Shown piece after piece: positions 1-8,951 of a DNA stretch of 59,471 bases; position 1 is the stretch's first letter; each line of letters starts with the position of its first letter. This DNA comes from an uncultured Acetatifactor sp. (lineage in GTDB: Bacteria > Bacillota > Clostridia > Lachnospirales > Lachnospiraceae), in NCBI GenBank assembly GCA_947586055.1, contig CANPXL010000018.1:1-59471 (forward strand), given 5' to 3'. A program made the translations under genes and the position numbers. The notes under the pieces are model-generated. The model had not been told where the DNA came from. It did no database searches and saw only the letters and a program-made list of their open reading frames with translations.

Positions 1-2
1 CG

Positions 3-527
3 ATTCCAGTAGCAAGCATTGTTTTGGTATGGAAACTTATGTTTAGCAGATATGGGCTTTTGGATAAATTAACAGGCGGTTTTGCCGGGGGCGTTGACTT
101 CCTCAATAGTAAGTGGGCATTTGGAGTGCTGTTGATAACTTATGTATGGAGAAATATTGGATATGATGTAATATTGTGGGTGGCTGCATTCCATAGCATA
201 GACAGGAGCATTTATGAGGCAGCTGACATGGATGGCGCAAACAAATTCATGCAGTTTCGTTATATTACATGGCCGTGTATATTACCATATGGCAGCGTGA
301 TTGTTATTCTGTCGCTGCTCAATGCTTTTAAAGCTTTCCGGGAGGTGTATCTGATTGCAGGAGAATATCCTGACCAGAGCATTTATTTGATTCAGCATTT
401 ATTTAATCATTGGCTGGCGGACCTCAAATTGGAAAATTTATGTGCGGCGGCTGTATTAGTCATGATTGTCGTTAGTTTAGCAGCCCTTTTATTTCAAAAA
501 GCGTTGGACAAAGATGTTTATTCATAA
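3..527 (+). CDS. Sugar ABC transporter permease, MalF type (5' end cut by window)
   Basis: This is an inner-membrane permease subunit of a carbohydrate ABC importer, 174 residues visible; the frame is open to the window edge, so the start lies upstream. Several hydrophobic segments are present. The cytoplasmic EAA loop that docks the ATPase is clear (EAADMDGANKFMQFRYITWP), as is the conserved C-terminal helix. The gene is followed 14 bp later by a MalG-type permease, the usual MalF-MalG order, so the solute-binding protein is expected just upstream. The substrate cannot be told from the permease. Base composition is AT-rich like the rest of the first 14 kb. Confidence 0.9.
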   Translation: MPVASIVLVWKLMFSRYGLLDKLTGGFAGGVDFLNSKWAFGVLLITYVWRNIGYDVILWVAAFHSIDRSIYEAADMDGANKFMQFRYITWPCILPYGSVIVILSLLNAFKAFREVYLIAGEYPDQSIYLIQHLFNHWLADLKLENLCAAAVLVMIVVSLAALLFQKALDKDVYS

Positions 528-541
528 GGAAAGATGATTGT

Positions 542-1387
542 ATGAGAAGAAAAAACAGACTGGCTTTTGTGGGAACAATGTTACTTGTATGGTTAATGTT
601 AGAACCAATCTTTATAGTCGTTGTGTGTTCTTTTATGAAAGGCGAAGAGATCAGGATTAGTTTTGGAGGAGTTTTGCAGGGGAGTACAGGGTATGCCAGT
701 GTTCCAATCCTGCCATATTATTTTAGTGCAGGCAATTTTAAAGAATTACTTCTGCGCACTTTTGAATTTTTTGTTATGTTCTGGAATTCTGTGGGGCAGG
801 TGATCTGTATTGTAGTGGGACAAATCGTAATTGGGGTTCCTGCTGCATGGGCTTTTGCCAAATGGAAAGTGAAATGGATCAACTATATGTTTGGACTATA
901 TATCATCCTTATGCTGATACCTTTCCAAGTATTGATGGTTCCGTAATATTTAACACTTTATCATTTGAATATGATAGATACGCATTTTTCCATCATATTA
1001 CCTGGTGTATTTGCGACTTTTCCGGTTTTTATCATGACACGTTTTTTTAAAGCTGTGCCGGATGAACTGTTGGAAGCCGCCAGATTGGATGGCGCAACAG
1101 AAGCCTATATATTCTTTCATGTAGGATTGCCTTTGGGAAAGCAGGGAATTGGAGCTGCTGTTATTTTAAGTTTTATTGAGTATTGGAATGCCATCGAAGC
1201 TCCTATGACTTTTTTGCAGCAACACTCAAAATGGCCGGTGTCTCTTTATTTACCAAATATTACAAAAGAAAATGCAGGAATCGCTTTAGCGGCATCCGTT
1301 ATTATTTTGATACCAACACTTCTGATTTTTTTGCTTGGGCATGACTTGATGGAAGAAGGCATAGCAAATACGGGCTTAAAGGGATAG
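542..1387 (+). pseudogene. Sugar ABC transporter permease, MalG type, interrupted by an in-frame TAA
   Basis: Two open stretches, 542-946 and 965-1387, are in the same reading frame and together make a normal-length MalG permease (about 281 residues). They are separated only by TAA at 944-946. The homologous reading continues straight through it (VLMVP-stop-YLTLYHLNMID), with glutamine (CAA) the expected residue, so one C-to-T change explains the stop. The EAA loop lies in the downstream half (EAARLDGATEAYIFFHVGLP). No frameshift is needed. It is either a recent nonsense allele or a sequencing error. If real, the importer lacks one permease subunit. Confidence 0.85.
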
Positions 1388-1403
1388 AGATAAGGAGGAT
1401 GCT

Positions 1404-2381
1404 ATGAAAAAAAGGAAAAGATTATATATATTAGTTGGGATGTTTTTTTGGGGAGTAATGACTGTCCTGACAATCCACATTTGGTATCAGAGAGAGCATA
1501 ATACACCTGTGGTCAGCTTTGTATATCCCCATAAAGATTATATTACACATGAAATTACCGGAACAGGTCAGATCAGCTTTGAAGAAACAGCACAGATCGG
1601 TTATGTGGAGGGGTTATCCATAGATTCTTATCTTGTGGAAGATGGAGACCGGGTAAAAAGCACAGATGCGTTATATCAATATAACGTAGCTTCACTGGAA
1701 GAAGAACTGGCAGAAAAGGAACTAAAACTGTTGGAGTATCATTTTCTTTTGTCTCAGGTTGCAAATGAAAAATACGGAGAAGTATTGCGCTCTCGTATCA
1801 GTATTTTGCAAAAAGATGTAGATTTGCTTAAGCAGTTATATGAACAGGAGGGAAGCGTTTTTGCCAAAGCAGATGGCTGGGTTGTTAGTGTTGGCGAGGA
1901 GGCTGTAACCATTGGAATGGGAGATATATCGGTTATAGGTGAGTTTTCCGGATATTATGACAATGTGGATAAATTACTTGGTACGGATGTGAATGTAACT
2001 GTGGGGAGTATGGTTTTGCAGGGGAAGCTGACGGAGTGCACTCAGAGAGATTCAAAATGCAGGTGTATTGTTGAAATTGAGGCAATAGAACAATATGTGC
2101 CTGAAGTCACATTTTCTTTGGAATGGGGTGGAAAGTCATATCAAGCCTGTTTGCCCGCTGATGCACTGCACACGGAAAATGGGGAATGCTTTGTATATGT
2201 ATTGGAAGAGCGGCAGGGAATCTTGGGAAATACTTATGTGGCAGCAAAAAGAGATGTAACTTTGTTAGATATAAATGATAGTCTTGCAGCAGTAGAGGGT
2301 AATCTCCCGGCAACGGAAAGAGTCATTGCATATAGTGATCATGAGCTTTATGATGGCTGTCCGGTGGTATTAGAAGAGTGA
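1404..2381 (+). CDS. HlyD/membrane-fusion-like adaptor protein with N-terminal anchor
   Basis: A 325-residue protein with a basic N-terminus (MKKRKR) and one hydrophobic segment at about residues 8-27, so probably anchored in the membrane with the rest outside. A barrel-sandwich-like stretch (GTGQISFEETAQIGYVEG ... LVEDGDRVKSTDALYQY) is followed by a helical hairpin at about 95-150 (EEELAEKELKLLEYHFLL) and a second lipoyl-like strand (VFAKADGWVVSVGEEAV), the HlyD/RND-adaptor order. It starts 16 bp after the permease with an AGGAGG site and appears to belong to that operon. A HlyD-like protein in a sugar importer operon is unusual and its partner is unknown. No export ATPase is visible. Confidence 0.65.
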   Translation: MKKRKRLYILVGMFFWGVMTVLTIHIWYQREHNTPVVSFVYPHKDYITHEITGTGQISFEETAQIGYVEGLSIDSYLVEDGDRVKSTDALYQYNVASLEEELAEKELKLLEYHFLLSQVANEKYGEVLRSRISILQKDVDLLKQLYEQEGSVFAKADGWVVSVGEEAVTIGMGDISVIGEFSGYYDNVDKLLGTDVNVTVGSMVLQGKLTECTQRDSKCRCIVEIEAIEQYVPEVTFSLEWGGKSYQACLPADALHTENGECFVYVLEERQGILGNTYVAAKRDVTLLDINDSLAAVEGNLPATERVIAYSDHELYDGCPVVLEE

Positions 2382-2479
2382 CAGGTCAATATATCAAAAT
2401 TATTTAGGGGTGTTTGCGAAATGCAAATTTACATCTTGACAAAAGTCACTTCATAACAGGAAAGAGTCCTTGATGGATG

Positions 2480-2494
2480 TGTTGCAGTGCAACA
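2480..2494. promoter_or_regulatory. 15-bp palindrome, possible operator
   Basis: TGTTGCAGTGCAACA reads the same on both strands around a central G. A further half-site (AGTGCAACA) follows at about 2516-2524. It could be a repressor site for an upstream-facing or lost promoter. No gene can be tied to it. Confidence 0.3.
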
Positions 2495-2670
2495 GAATTT
2501 TGCAGGTACAACAAAAGTGCAACAAATTCTGATTGCATAGTACCGAATAATGTGTGATAATAAGTGGTAGAGAAGTTGGGAAAATCGAAATAATACCTGA
2601 TAATACTGGATAGTACTGGGGAGCGACTTTATTCTCCGACGATGAGGACGCTGGAGTGAGAAATCCACGG

Positions 2671-2861
2671 TTTATCAAATGTCTGCAGATATTTTCTGTA
2701 CCAATTTTTGAGTTTTGTACTAATTTTGGATCAATTACAGGGAAGTTTTAGTAGAGTTATGTGCGGCCGCATGAAATGAGAGGCCTGATATAAGTAACGA
2801 AAAGGGATTGAGTGAAGAGGAATACGCTGCCGATAGGTGGAGTGTTCCTCTTTTTTAGTGC
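2671..2861 (+). repeat. 191-bp direct repeat, copy 1
   Basis: This stretch aligns without gaps to 12613-12803 with about 11 mismatches (about 94% identity). It begins TTTATCA, contains a NotI-like GCGGCCGC core within a near-palindrome, and ends with a hairpin and T-run. Together with copy 2 it brackets 9.75 kb holding the dnaK remnant and the HerA/Hsp70 operon. It could be an insertion footprint, the duplicated end of a mobile unit, or a repeated terminator or small RNA. Confidence 0.9.
2815..2856 (+). terminator. Rho-independent terminator-like hairpin inside repeat copy 1
   Basis: AAGAGGAA at 2815-2822 pairs with TTCCTCTT at 2845-2852, with further imperfect pairing inside, and the right arm runs into six T. 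The equivalent hairpin in copy 2 is at 12757-12794 with a weaker T-run. Confidence 0.55.
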
Positions 2862-2963
2862 TGGTCGGTGTTCTTTTTCTTTTTGCCGGGAAACCAGTTG
2901 CGTGAATAATGTAGAATAGATTATAATAATATCCCATCTTTGACACTTGATAAGCAGTACATT

Positions 2964-3004
2964 AGCCATAAAGCCTGTGTTTACGGGATTTATGGCTGTT
3001 TTTG
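2964..3004 (+). terminator. Terminator-like hairpin
   Basis: AGCCATAAA (2964-2972) and TTTATGGCT (2989-2997) form a 9-bp perfect stem, followed by GTTTTTGC. No recognised gene ends directly upstream. Confidence 0.4.
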
Positions 3005-3400
3005 CTTTTGTGCGGATATGTGCTATATTTCTTCCTTTTGCTACTACAACACATATAACACGATATAGCACGTACTATTTAAAAAATTTGACAAAGAAAA
3101 TACAGGCACTATGCGGCCTGCAAGTACTTTTTCATTTATTTTGAAACAAACACATATCTATATAAACCGACAAAAATCGGTTGTGCCGCTCAAAAATCAA
3201 TGCTATACTAATTATAGTTTATGCAAAATGGCGTACTGGCACTGGAAATTTTCTGTTTCGCGGACGTGCACAATCTGCGAAATGTCTGTACCGGAACTAT
3301 TATTTGCAGAAGAGGAGAATTTTATCAAGGAAATATTTTGGAATAGAAAACTTTGCATCGCAAAAGCTTTTGGAAAGTTTGGGAGAAGAGGAAATATACC

Positions 3401-4277
3401 ATGGGAAAGATGAATCGTGGCATTCACAAAGACAGGTGAGCGTCTGGCAGGTGAGCCGGCAAAGCGTCAGGCGGTTACCAATGCAGAGAAAACCATCTCT
3501 TCCATCAAGAAATATATGGGAACCGATTACAAGGTTACAATTGATGACAAGCAGTATTCTCCGCAGCAGATTTCCGCAATGGTGCTCCAGAAGTTAAAGG
3601 CAGATGCAGAGAGTTATCTGGGTGAGAGAGTGACGGGGGCAGTTACCACCGTTCCTGCTTACTTTAACGAACGCACAGCGTCAGGCAATCAGGGACGCAG
3701 GGAAGATGGCCGGTCTTGATGTAAAGCGTATCATCAGCGAGCCGACAGCCGCAGCTTTGGCTTATGCTCTGGACAATGAGAAAGAGCAGAGAATTCTGGT
3801 ATACGATTTGGGCGGCGGTAATTTCGATGTGTCCATTGTCTTTATTGAACCTGGAGACGGCTTGAACTTGACCACGGTTCTGGCTACCAATGGAGATACC
3901 CATCTGGGGAGAGATGATTTCGATGAAAGAATTACCCAGTGGATGATAGACGAGTTTAAGAAAGCAGAAGGTGTAGACCTCTCAAATGATAAGATGGCGC
4001 TTCAGAGATTGAAGGAAGCAGCGGAGAAGGCAAAAAGAGAGCTGTCTTATGCGACTATCACCAATATTAACCTTCCGTTCATCACTACCACTGCAGCGGA
4101 TAACCAGACCGCAGTAGACATTCATGTAGTACAGGGTGAGAGAACATTTGCAGAGGATAACAAATGATTGAGAAGGCAGTAAATGAGGCGGCTGAGTATG
4201 GGGCATGGGATAGAAAGAGAAAAGAAGTCGTCGAAGCGAGCAACGAAGCAGATCCCTTTGCATTACAAACCTATTAA
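3401..4277 (+). pseudogene. dnaK: Decayed dnaK (Hsp70 chaperone) with internal deletions and frameshifts
   Basis: Pieces of an ordinary DnaK lie in order. ATGGGAAAG at 3401 matches the usual MGK start. A deletion then removes the phosphate-1 region. From 3417 the ATPase domain resumes ([20 protein letters not shown]). One extra base near 3669 shifts the frame, which continues from 3706 ([30 protein letters not shown]). At about 4100 it jumps from NLPFITT to substrate-domain sequence ([15 protein letters not shown]) and stops at 4165. Frame 4164-4277 holds C-terminal lid sequence (IEKAVNEAAEYGAWDRKRKE). About half of a normal 620-residue DnaK is missing, so no function is expected. It lies just upstream of an operon with a divergent intact Hsp70. 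Confidence 0.9.
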
Positions 4278-4292
4278 GAATGGGAGGTTAAA

Positions 4293-4424
4293 ATGAATTG
4301 TATAAAATGCGGACGAGTTTTAATGGAAAATGAAAAGTTCTGTCCAGGTTGTGGCACACGCGTAGAACAGCAGCTACACGCGTTACCCGACAGATACCAG
4401 GAGGAAAAATTATGGCAGAATTAA
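4293..4424 (+). CDS. Small zinc-ribbon protein overlapping the HerA-like gene
   Basis: A 43-residue reading frame with a good ribosome site (GGGAGG at 4282-4287). It contains two knuckles, CIKCG and CPGCG, the pattern of a zinc ribbon that normally sits at the N-terminus of a larger protein. The frame ends inside the next gene, overlapping its start by 13 bp, so the two may be translationally coupled. It may be a true micro-protein or the remaining head of a zinc-ribbon protein lost together with the dnaK remnant upstream. Confidence 0.5.
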   Translation: MNCIKCGRVLMENEKFCPGCGTRVEQQLHALPDRYQEEKLWQN

Positions 4425-7108
4425 AACAAGACGTAAATTTGGACGTAAAACCAATGGATTTATTGAAAAAACTTAGCCTGCAGGATCAGAATCTGGAGAT
4501 GGATATTCGTATTCCGGATAATTTCTATCAGACCATACTGGAGCAGCTTCTGGAAAGAGATTATCTTAACGAGACATCCAACCGGATATTCCGTGAGGAT
4601 ACTTCCAAATCAAGAGGGAAAATACATTGGCTGCAGATAACAAGGCTTCCGGTGCATCCGAATGAAAATCAGAGCTACGACCTTTTATCGCGCTGGCAGG
4701 GGGTATTAACAAGCCTTCATGCATGGGATTATAGGCTGATTTTCCTTTTGCTGCGCAATCAAGGACAGACAAAGCTGTTTCTCGGGACAGTCTCATCGCG
4801 CAAGGAAGTGGCAGCTGAGGAAGCGATAGAGCAGATACGCGAGGCTGCTTTCGGTTCCATGCCGGGCATGGGACTTCACACGCTGAATAAATATGAAGCA
4901 GCCGATGAGGTTCATGTGCCGCTTGGGACAATGAATTACATAGGCGCAGTGACTGGCATACCATCATTTAGGGAAGATGAGAAGAAGGGGATGCTTCAGA
5001 CCCTGGATCAGTTAGCGTTCGGGATACAGGACATATACGGAACGGAAAAGGATTACGCTATGATTGTGATAGCTGATCCGATACGTGATGCTGAGATATC
5101 GGATATCATTTTGCATTACAGGCGGCTTGGAAGCCAGATCCATACCGGAGTCCGCCTTACTGCAGGGCAGACCCTGCAGAGAGGGGAAAGTAAGTCAGAG
5201 GAAGGCACTTTGGCTGCAGGAATTAGCGTTCTGTCAAGAGTATTAGGTGCTATTGCAGGAAGTTTGTTGGGCACAGATCCAAAAATAGGATCAAGAATAG
5301 GCGAAATACTAGGCAGAATGATAGACGGCGCATTTAGCAAGGAGAAGCAGGTAAGCGTCGGCGGCTCGGCTTCTGCCAATCAAGAATTCTTGGACAAGTT
5401 TGCGGAATATGCGGAAATCGTTACGGGTCATCATGTGGATAGGTTGAACGAAGGGAGAAATCTTGGGTTCTGGAATACCGGAATCTATGTGCTGGGAACA
5501 TCACCCAAAGACGTAGTGACTGTCACAGGAATGCTTCGATCCGTATACTCTGGAGATCATTTTTATTTTGAACCTATCCGTCTGCATATGCTGCGAACGG
5601 ACTCCAAAGCTCTTGAAATTGTCCGAAACAGGTTTGAATTGATCCCGATGGATGAAGCAGCCACGCCAATACCGAAGGACGAACACAAGCCGGTGGAGTT
5701 GACGGAGGAAAACTGGCATGTTTTCGGAAGGGTTTACCAGTATTTGAGCACTCCCATCAACACGCGGGAGCTAAGTCTGGCAACATCGCTGCCCAGACGG
5801 GACGTGCCCGGGCTTCGTTTCGTAAAGACAGCGGTGCGGTTTGCGAACAATCCGGCAGTAGTCCGAGGGGATAAGATCACGTTGGGCAATATCGTGGATA
5901 CGGGAATTATTCAGAATACGACCTATGATATTGATGTCAATTCCCTGGTAAGGCACGCACTGGTGGCCGGCGGGACGGGCAGTGGCAAATCCACTACCTG
6001 CAAGAGGATACTGGAGGAAGTCATTGGCAGGGACATACCGGTTATGGTTATCGAACCGGCAAAGGATGATTATGTACGCTGGGCCATGGAGCAGAATAAG
6101 CATCTGACGGAGGAAAAGCGTTTTGCGATTTATATGCCGGGCGTGACGGAATTTGAGGGAATGCCAGTCGAGGAGTTGCATATCAATCCTTACGAGCCTG
6201 CGTCCATGCCCGGGGTGGGAGTCAACCTGCTTCAGCATTGCGAGAATTTTGTCACGCTGCTAAACGCCTGCCTCCCTTCGGAAGAGGTCGTGCCCATACT
6301 TATTGAGGAAGTCGTGGAGGAAGTGATCCGGGATTTTGCAGAACGTAACGATTGTGATTACGAGGCAGAGAATGTGAAGCCTTTGTCAAGTTACCCGACC
6401 ATAGACATGATGCTCGAAAAGGCGGGAGAGGTCATGAGCCGCAAAACTTATGCAAATACCAACAGGGACAATCTGACGGAGGTATTGGTGACGAGGTTCA
6501 AGTCCTTGCGGCGTGGAATGAGGGGAAGAATCCTTAACGTCTCCAAGTCCACAGACTATGACCGGCTGTTTTCCGGCAATGTGATCATCAACATTAGCAG
6601 ATTGTCAGGCAGTAAGGACAAGGCACTGGTCATGTCGCTTTTGGCTCAGGCGCTGTATGAATACAGGATGTCGCGCTATGCGAATGATGATGTTTACCGC
6701 AGCAGGGCGCAGGAAAACCGGCTTTTGCATTTGGCTTTGGTGGAAGAGGCTCACAATGTGCTTTTGAAGCCCCGGTCCTATATGGGCGGAGGAAATCCGC
6801 AGGAGGCAGCCGCAGACCTGTTTGACAACCTGTTGTCGGAAGTGCGTGGCTATGGACAGGGATTGATCGTAGTGGATCAGGTTCCCACGAGATTGGTAGA
6901 CGGTGCAGTTAAGAATACGAACTACAAGATAGTGCACAGGCTGACAGCACCGGATGACCAGGATATCATGGCTTCGTGCATGGCTCTGAGGGATGATCAA
7001 AAATACATGATTCCCGCATTGGAAAAAGGCAATGCGATCATTTGCGGAGACGAGGATGACGCTGCGGCATGGGTGCGTATCCCCGCACCCGGAGGAGAAA
7101 TAAAATAA
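4412..7108 (+). CDS. HerA/FtsK-superfamily ATPase (DUF87-like)
   Basis: An 898-residue P-loop ATPase starting at ATG 4412 behind AGGAGG at 4398-4403; an upstream in-frame start at 4349 lacks such a site. The C-terminal half carries Walker A (GGTGSGKSTT, about residue 519) and Walker B (LALVEEAHNVLL, about 776), then a conserved DQVPTRL stretch, as in HerA/VirB4-type hexameric motors that move DNA or peptide through a central pore. The N-terminal 400 residues are unlike HerA and include a glycine/alanine-rich hydrophobic stretch (around 265-310). It leads an operon with a C39-like peptidase and an Hsp70, with 29 bp to the next gene. No NurA nuclease, SIR2 or DUF4297 partner is seen, so the role is open. 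Substrate remodelling feeding the peptidase or DNA translocation are both possible. Confidence 0.85.
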   Translation: MAELKQDVNLDVKPMDLLKKLSLQDQNLEMDIRIPDNFYQTILEQLLERDYLNETSNRIFREDTSKSRGKIHWLQITRLPVHPNENQSYDLLSRWQGVLTSLHAWDYRLIFLLLRNQGQTKLFLGTVSSRKEVAAEEAIEQIREAAFGSMPGMGLHTLNKYEAADEVHVPLGTMNYIGAVTGIPSFREDEKKGMLQTLDQLAFGIQDIYGTEKDYAMIVIADPIRDAEISDIILHYRRLGSQIHTGVRLTAGQTLQRGESKSEEGTLAAGISVLSRVLGAIAGSLLGTDPKIGSRIGEILGRMIDGAFSKEKQVSVGGSASANQEFLDKFAEYAEIVTGHHVDRLNEGRNLGFWNTGIYVLGTSPKDVVTVTGMLRSVYSGDHFYFEPIRLHMLRTDSKALEIVRNRFELIPMDEAATPIPKDEHKPVELTEENWHVFGRVYQYLSTPINTRELSLATSLPRRDVPGLRFVKTAVRFANNPAVVRGDKITLGNIVDTGIIQNTTYDIDVNSLVRHALVAGGTGSGKSTTCKRILEEVIGRDIPVMVIEPAKDDYVRWAMEQNKHLTEEKRFAIYMPGVTEFEGMPVEELHINPYEPASMPGVGVNLLQHCENFVTLLNACLPSEEVVPILIEEVVEEVIRDFAERNDCDYEAENVKPLSSYPTIDMMLEKAGEVMSRKTYANTNRDNLTEVLVTRFKSLRRGMRGRILNVSKSTDYDRLFSGNVIINISRLSGSKDKALVMSLLAQALYEYRMSRYANDDVYRSRAQENRLLHLALVEEAHNVLLKPRSYMGGGNPQEAAADLFDNLLSEVRGYGQGLIVVDQVPTRLVDGAVKNTNYKIVHRLTAPDDQDIMASCMALRDDQKYMIPALEKGNAIICGDEDDAAAWVRIPAPGGEIK

Positions 7109-7137
7109 CATATGTAGACACTGGAGGGAGAAAAAGT

Positions 7138-7764
7138 ATGTCCCTGGAGTTTATGGAAGATTTGGAGAACGTGGGCGAAGCTACAGAGAAACTTGGCGGG
7201 ATTCGGGATTTTTTTGAAGGCTTGCTGAATAAGGATCATATTGTGGGTGACCCGGAGGCAGATATGGAGAATTGGCACATGCAGGATGGAGATGTGTCCT
7301 GTGCGGTAGTCTGCCAGGAATTCGTAGCAGAGGAACTTTTGGATAGGGAATTTACGGAAGCTGAGTTCTGCGCATATGCAGAGGAACATGGCTGGTATGA
7401 CCCTGAGACGGGCACGGCTCCAAACGATGTGGGCAATATTCTTGAAAGCTTTGGGTTAGACGTGGAACGTAAACAAGGAGTGACTTTGTCGGAACTTTCT
7501 GATATGTTAGAAAGGGGAAAAAAAGTAATCTGTGGGGTCAATAATGAGGTTCTTGTCCATCCGGAGTGGGCAGAGATGCCAGGTGTGAGTGCCAACCATG
7601 CGGTTCAGGTAATAGGCATTGATTCCACCAACCCGGATGACATCAGGATTATTCTGAACGATCCCGGCGTACCCGATGGCAGGGGGATTTCCCACAGCTT
7701 AAATGAATTCATGTCGGCATGGGCCACCGGCGGTAACTATACAGTATTAATAGAAAAGGAGTAA
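7138..7764 (+). CDS. C39/papain-like cysteine peptidase
   Basis: A 208-residue soluble protein. ATG 7138 follows GGAGGG closely; the in-frame start at 7069 lies inside the previous gene. The fold signature is that of stand-alone C39-like peptidases: Gln49 then Cys55 (MQDGDVSCAVVCQEF), a helical middle, His154 (SANHAVQVIGID) and Asn174-Asp175 (IILNDPG), which would give a Cys-His-Asn/Asp centre. No signal peptide or membrane segment is seen, so it should act in the cytoplasm. The classic C39 role is trimming double-glycine leaders, but no export ABC domain is nearby. Within this operon it may cut a protein delivered by the ATPase or the Hsp70. Confidence 0.75.
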   Translation: MSLEFMEDLENVGEATEKLGGIRDFFEGLLNKDHIVGDPEADMENWHMQDGDVSCAVVCQEFVAEELLDREFTEAEFCAYAEEHGWYDPETGTAPNDVGNILESFGLDVERKQGVTLSELSDMLERGKKVICGVNNEVLVHPEWAEMPGVSANHAVQVIGIDSTNPDDIRIILNDPGVPDGRGISHSLNEFMSAWATGGNYTVLIEKE

Positions 7765-7770
7765 TGGGAT

Positions 7771-8301
7771 ATGAAGAGCAGTGATTTGGTAAAAAATTTA
7801 GCGATGCATCCCGTATTGGCATCTGAGATGTCCATGCAGATGCAGATGGGATTGCCTTATCTGGAGAGAAGAAACGGAAAGCTTTGCATGAGTTTTAAGC
7901 CGCATAGGGAAGAATTTGAGCAGGGGAACATCGCCTATTACAAGCCGCAGTATGAAGTTGTATTTATCTATCCATTTAACCATATAGCGAAATTTGAAGT
8001 GTTGGCATATATTAGCGAAGATGCCTCGGTTAGTGAGCAGAATGACGAGATGAATTCATCCAAGATTGAGGATGGCAAGGGACAGGAATCACAGCCCGTC
8101 TGCCGGATAGAGGCTGAAGATATGCTACAGAGTGGAAAGCGTCTGATTTCTGAACTTTTTGATGCTTGTGACCGCGTTCTTGACTTTCAAGAAAAGGATG
8201 GAAAGGTGTCCGATGTATCAATAACGAAGTATCAGAAGCTTTACCAGGATACCGTAGAGAAGCTTGGCCTCACCGCGGTGTATGGGGATGGAACAGAATG
8301 A
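7771..8301 (+). CDS. Conserved-operon protein of unknown function (176 aa)
   Basis: I do not recognise this family. The start at 7771 follows AAAGGAG and lies 6 bp after the peptidase gene, so the two are cotranslated. It is soluble, with no membrane segment, a beta-rich middle (YKPQYEVVFIYPFNHIAKFEV), an acidic low-complexity insert at about 85-115, and a helical C-terminus. A partner or adaptor role for the flanking enzymes is plausible but unsupported by motifs. Confidence 0.7.
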   Translation: MKSSDLVKNLAMHPVLASEMSMQMQMGLPYLERRNGKLCMSFKPHREEFEQGNIAYYKPQYEVVFIYPFNHIAKFEVLAYISEDASVSEQNDEMNSSKIEDGKGQESQPVCRIEAEDMLQSGKRLISELFDACDRVLDFQEKDGKVSDVSITKYQKLYQDTVEKLGLTAVYGDGTE

Positions 8302-8348
8302 CTTTGCGATGATTATGGAGTGATGTATCAGTGATGAGGAGAAAACGG

Positions 8349-8906
8349 ATGGAAATATTAGATGTCATGATGGATAAAGCATTGTACGTTATGGATCTTG
8401 TCAAGAAATGGCTGCTTCGTAACAGGCAGGCAAAACCGTCTGCCAATTATGTGGAGGAGCAATTCTTGAAAGAATGGACATCTGTGCTTGCGGAATATGC
8501 GGAGGTGTTCAGCGGCCTTTATACCGGATTGGCGCGAGTGGCAGAGGGCGAGACAAAAAAGCAGGAGAAAGTGTTAAGAGAGTGGTCGATGCGCACCCAT
8601 TACAAGTTTCATGGGAAGCGTCTGGAAGAAATCAGCCGGTCATGCCTACAACCTGTAATAGAAGGCGGTACGAATGATGAATATGCGAAATGGGCCGGAC
8701 TTTTATTGAATGCCGCAAGAAAAGCCGAAATCGAAAGAGATCGAACGGGATATGTGATTCTTGACGAGTCGAGGGTAAATGCTTATGTGGAATGGAATGG
8801 CAATGAATTATATCTTGGAGACAAGGTTGAGGTAATGATTCCGGCATGGTATCAAAAAGGAAACGTATTAGAGCAGGGAAGTTGTAAAGCTGCTGAAAAT
8901 GATTAG
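8349..8906 (+). CDS. Operon protein of unknown function (185 aa)
   Basis: I do not recognise this family. I start it at ATG 8349 because AGGAGA at 8337-8342 is correctly spaced; GTG 8331 and ATG 8334 are in frame upstream but poorly placed. The first 20 residues form an amphipathic helix with basic residues (VMDLVKKWLLRNRQ). The middle is helical and charged, and the last 60 residues are beta-like (YVEWNGNELYLGDKVEVMIP). No catalytic motif is visible. It sits 47 bp after the 176-aa gene and 45 bp before the Hsp70 gene. Confidence 0.65.
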   Translation: MEILDVMMDKALYVMDLVKKWLLRNRQAKPSANYVEEQFLKEWTSVLAEYAEVFSGLYTGLARVAEGETKKQEKVLREWSMRTHYKFHGKRLEEISRSCLQPVIEGGTNDEYAKWAGLLLNAARKAEIERDRTGYVILDESRVNAYVEWNGNELYLGDKVEVMIPAWYQKGNVLEQGSCKAAEND

Positions 8907-8951
8907 AGCAAACGCAGGACAGGATTGTTCTGAGAACGAGAGGTGATGTAA

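Larger units (their letters stand above)
2382..3400. other. About 1 kb without a convincing gene
   Basis: No reading frame on either strand looks like a protein. The stretch holds a 15-bp odd palindrome at 2480-2494, the first copy of a 191-bp direct repeat at 2671-2861, and a terminator-like hairpin at 2964-3004. It is AT-rich and probably marks the left edge of the accessory island. Confidence 0.6.

Noticed and set aside
2436..2441. TTGACA as a -35 element
   Set aside because: No acceptable -10 at 16-18 bp downstream.
2731..3071. Minus-strand frames in repeat copy 1 that resemble a frame at 12673-12903
   Set aside because: The similarity follows from the 191-bp DNA repeat itself; the frames open and close differently outside it, so they are not a gene family.
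3111..3597. Plus-strand frames before and across the start of the dnaK remnant
   Set aside because: They read the dnaK remnant in the wrong frame or AT-rich non-coding DNA.
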